From Halostagnicola kamekurae (GTDB lineage: Archaea > Halobacteriota > Halobacteria > Halobacteriales > Natrialbaceae): a DNA stretch of 64,000 bases. The notes beneath the pieces were generated by a model. The model saw nothing but the letters and a program-made list of their open reading frames with translations, did no database searches and had not been told where the DNA came from. Where the stretch lies: positions 427,680 through 491,679 of the forward strand of contig NZ_FOZS01000003.1 of assembly GCF_900116205.1 (NCBI RefSeq), read 5' to 3'. A program made the position numbers and the translations under genes. Shown piece by piece: positions 62,985-64,000 of this stretch; the first letter of the stretch is position 1; the number at the start of each line of letters is the position of its first letter.

Positions 62985-63122
62985 CTAACCGAGATCCTCG
63001 ACAAGCACGGGATGCCCAAGGTGACCAAGCAGACGATCACGGACCGCGGCCAACTGTTCAATAAACTTGACCAGGTCCGCGAGCAGAAGTACACAGTCGA
63101 CAACGAGGAGCGTCTCGCCGGC
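62985..63122 (+). pseudogene. IclR effector-domain fragment
   Basis: LTEILDKHGMPKVTKQTITDRGQLFNKLDQVREQKYTVDNEERLAG matches the mid-part of the IclR ligand-binding domain, comparable with DEHGLPARTDKTVTDLETLLEELESIRERGVAFSRSE in the intact regulator at 30 kb. About 46 residues remain. It runs in frame straight into an SMP-30 fragment. Confidence 0.8.
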
Positions 63123-63331
63123 CGCGCGGTTCGGTACGATCTATCCGGCGAGTCGGTCGACGAGCTCTCTGTCCCGGCGCTGAAGGTGTCGTCGGTCACG
63201 TTCGCCGGCCCCGAGTACGACGAGTTGTATCTCACTACCGCACTTGAGGGCGGCGATCGGGAGGTGGAAGACGACGGTGCCGACGCACTCTTCCGGGCGA
63301 CGGTCCTCGAGACGGGCAGCAGCGAAGAGCC
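63123..63331 (+). pseudogene. SMP-30/gluconolactonase family fragment
   Basis: RAVRYDLSGESVDELSVPALKVSSVTFAGPEYDELYLTTALEGGDREVEDDGADALFRA is the C-terminal part of an SMP-30/lactonase propeller, with the conserved SVTF-G-x-D/E-Y-D-E-L-Y pattern. In haloarchaeal sugar oxidation this family opens aldono-lactones. The fragment is fused in frame to IclR sequence before it and loses frame before the enolase-type fragment. Confidence 0.8.
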
Positions 63332-63502
63332 GTTGAGTACCACTCCTACGAACTCGGCTGGTGGTCGGATCTCGTTGAGGAGAACATTATCGAGAACGGT
63401 TACGCCGAAGTGCCGGAGAAGCCGGGTCTCGGCCTCACGCTTGACCTCGACGCCGTCGAGGAGCACCTCGCCGAGGGTGCTGAGATGTTCGACGAGGCAT
63501 AA
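63332..63502 (+). pseudogene. Enolase-superfamily sugar-acid dehydratase C-terminal fragment
   Basis: VEYHSYELGWWSDLVEENIIENGYAEVPEKPGLGLTLDLDAVEEHLAEGAEMFDEA, ending at 63500-63502, has the C-terminal signature of mandelate-racemase-type dehydratases (E-x-P-x-x-P-G-L-G-x-x-L/V-D). It is in a shifted frame relative to the SMP-30 fragment. In halophiles such enzymes act on gluconate, xylonate or galactonate. The order IclR, lactonase, dehydratase mirrors a sugar-oxidation cluster. Confidence 0.8.
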
Positions 63503-63901
63503 GCCGCTATCACGCTCGTGAATCTCCGATTTGCGTTGTTCGACGTGAGATCTCACGTTCGCTGAGATTCACTCAGCGGTCGGCTCACGCGATGTGCGCC
63601 GCCGTCGGGTTCTCCGAGCATTGTCCCCCACTGTCCATAACAACATCGTGTCCGCAACGCTTAGATCCGGTGGGCCGAGAACACGCGGGAGCAGGACGAA
63701 ACGAGGTGAGTCGAAAATCGATGACTCCCGCCGACGGCGGCTTTTCTGTGGTCTCTTACGTTTTCTACGGACGTTCGTTCGCCAGTGACTGCCTCAAGCG
63801 CGCGACGCTGCCTTCGCTATCGCACGCGATCGACTGGTTACACTGATCGCACGCTCGACAACGACGGAACGCAAGGGACGGCGAAAACGAGTCCGTCCCG
63901 C
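63503..63901. other. Intergenic, no gene seen
   Basis: About 400 bases between the fossil chain and the end of the GntP-like gene. No convincing gene; short frames are Arg-rich. Confidence 0.4.
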
Positions 63902-64000
63902 TTACGCCAGCGGAAGGACCGTCGAAAAGACGAGTGTGCTCAACAGGCCGACCAGCCCGATGAGGATGGTCGCAACGGTCCAGGTCTTCAGCGTCTCAGC
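63902..64000 (-). CDS. Partial GntP-like permease, 3' end
   Basis: The last 32 residues of a minus-strand gene that continues past the window: AETLKTWTVATILIGLVGLL then STLVFSTVLPLA. The L-K-T-W-T-V segment followed by one final helix is how GntP/gluconate:H+ symporters end. A gluconate-type permease fits the sugar-acid remnants next to it, but the call rests on 32 residues. Confidence 0.55.
   Translation of the reverse strand, partial: AETLKTWTVATILIGLVGLLSTLVFSTVLPLA

Overview
This window looks like a stretch of a haloarchaeal (class Halobacteria) chromosome or megaplasmid. Most genes are GC-rich with strongly acidic products. Several families are typical of halophilic archaea: a Bat-type HTH activator, DUF2270, tandem Usp proteins, Tat-exported enzymes and PhiH1-like repressors. 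TATA boxes often lie 25-35 bases upstream of the start codon, as for leaderless transcripts. I cannot name the genus. No rRNA, tRNA or CRISPR array was seen.

Layout. 0-2.4 kb is an AT-rich, foreign-looking cassette of three unknown genes, followed by a winged-helix repressor with palindromic sites and two plasmid-type genes (2.8-5.0 kb). 5.4-22.2 kb is mixed metabolism: Tat alkaline phosphatase, a frameshifted TauE/SafE exporter, a frameshifted Usp, two zinc alcohol dehydrogenases (one formaldehyde dehydrogenase-like), an oligopeptide transporter overlapping a PqqD-like gene, HAD hydrolase, ArsR plus SRPBCC pair, lipase-like hydrolase, CobW GTPase and a secreted beta-propeller lipoprotein.

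23.4-37.3 kb is the most coherent block, a catabolic island around an IclR regulator. It holds a three-gene Rieske ring-hydroxylating dioxygenase operon, an SDR dehydrogenase, two VOC (extradiol/glyoxalase-type) proteins and a protein with the metal triad of 2,5-dihydroxypyridine dioxygenase (NicX). It also holds a ThDP enzyme, an alpha/beta hydrolase, an aspartate-dehydrogenase-like protein, a DMT exporter/importer and a Na+/solute symporter. Three spaced copies of a GTTTG-N7-CAAAC site precede the regulator. I infer uptake, ring hydroxylation and cleavage of an aromatic or N-heteroaromatic acid.

37.7-54.5 kb holds signalling and membrane transport: a soluble PAS-containing chemotaxis transducer, CPA2 antiporter, FNT channel, AI-2E family protein, two-pore-helix K+ channel with RCK domains, APC permease, tandem Usp, DUF2270, SdpI and a Bat-HTH/ABC-2 operon. 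A 194-bp MITE with perfect 24-bp inverted ends abuts the K+ channel gene.

54.5-64 kb is a graveyard of gene fossils with a few intact genes between (VapBC, pirin, AEC transporter, Usp). The fossils are PAS and cystathionine-synthase pieces, two decayed IS6-type elements, a transposase/MFS mosaic, and a single ORF made of IclR, SMP-30 and enolase-superfamily remnants from a lost sugar-acid pathway next to a GntP permease. A family of triloop hairpin trains (about 19.1, 40.15 and 60.3 kb) is unexplained and may be a mobile or structured-RNA element.
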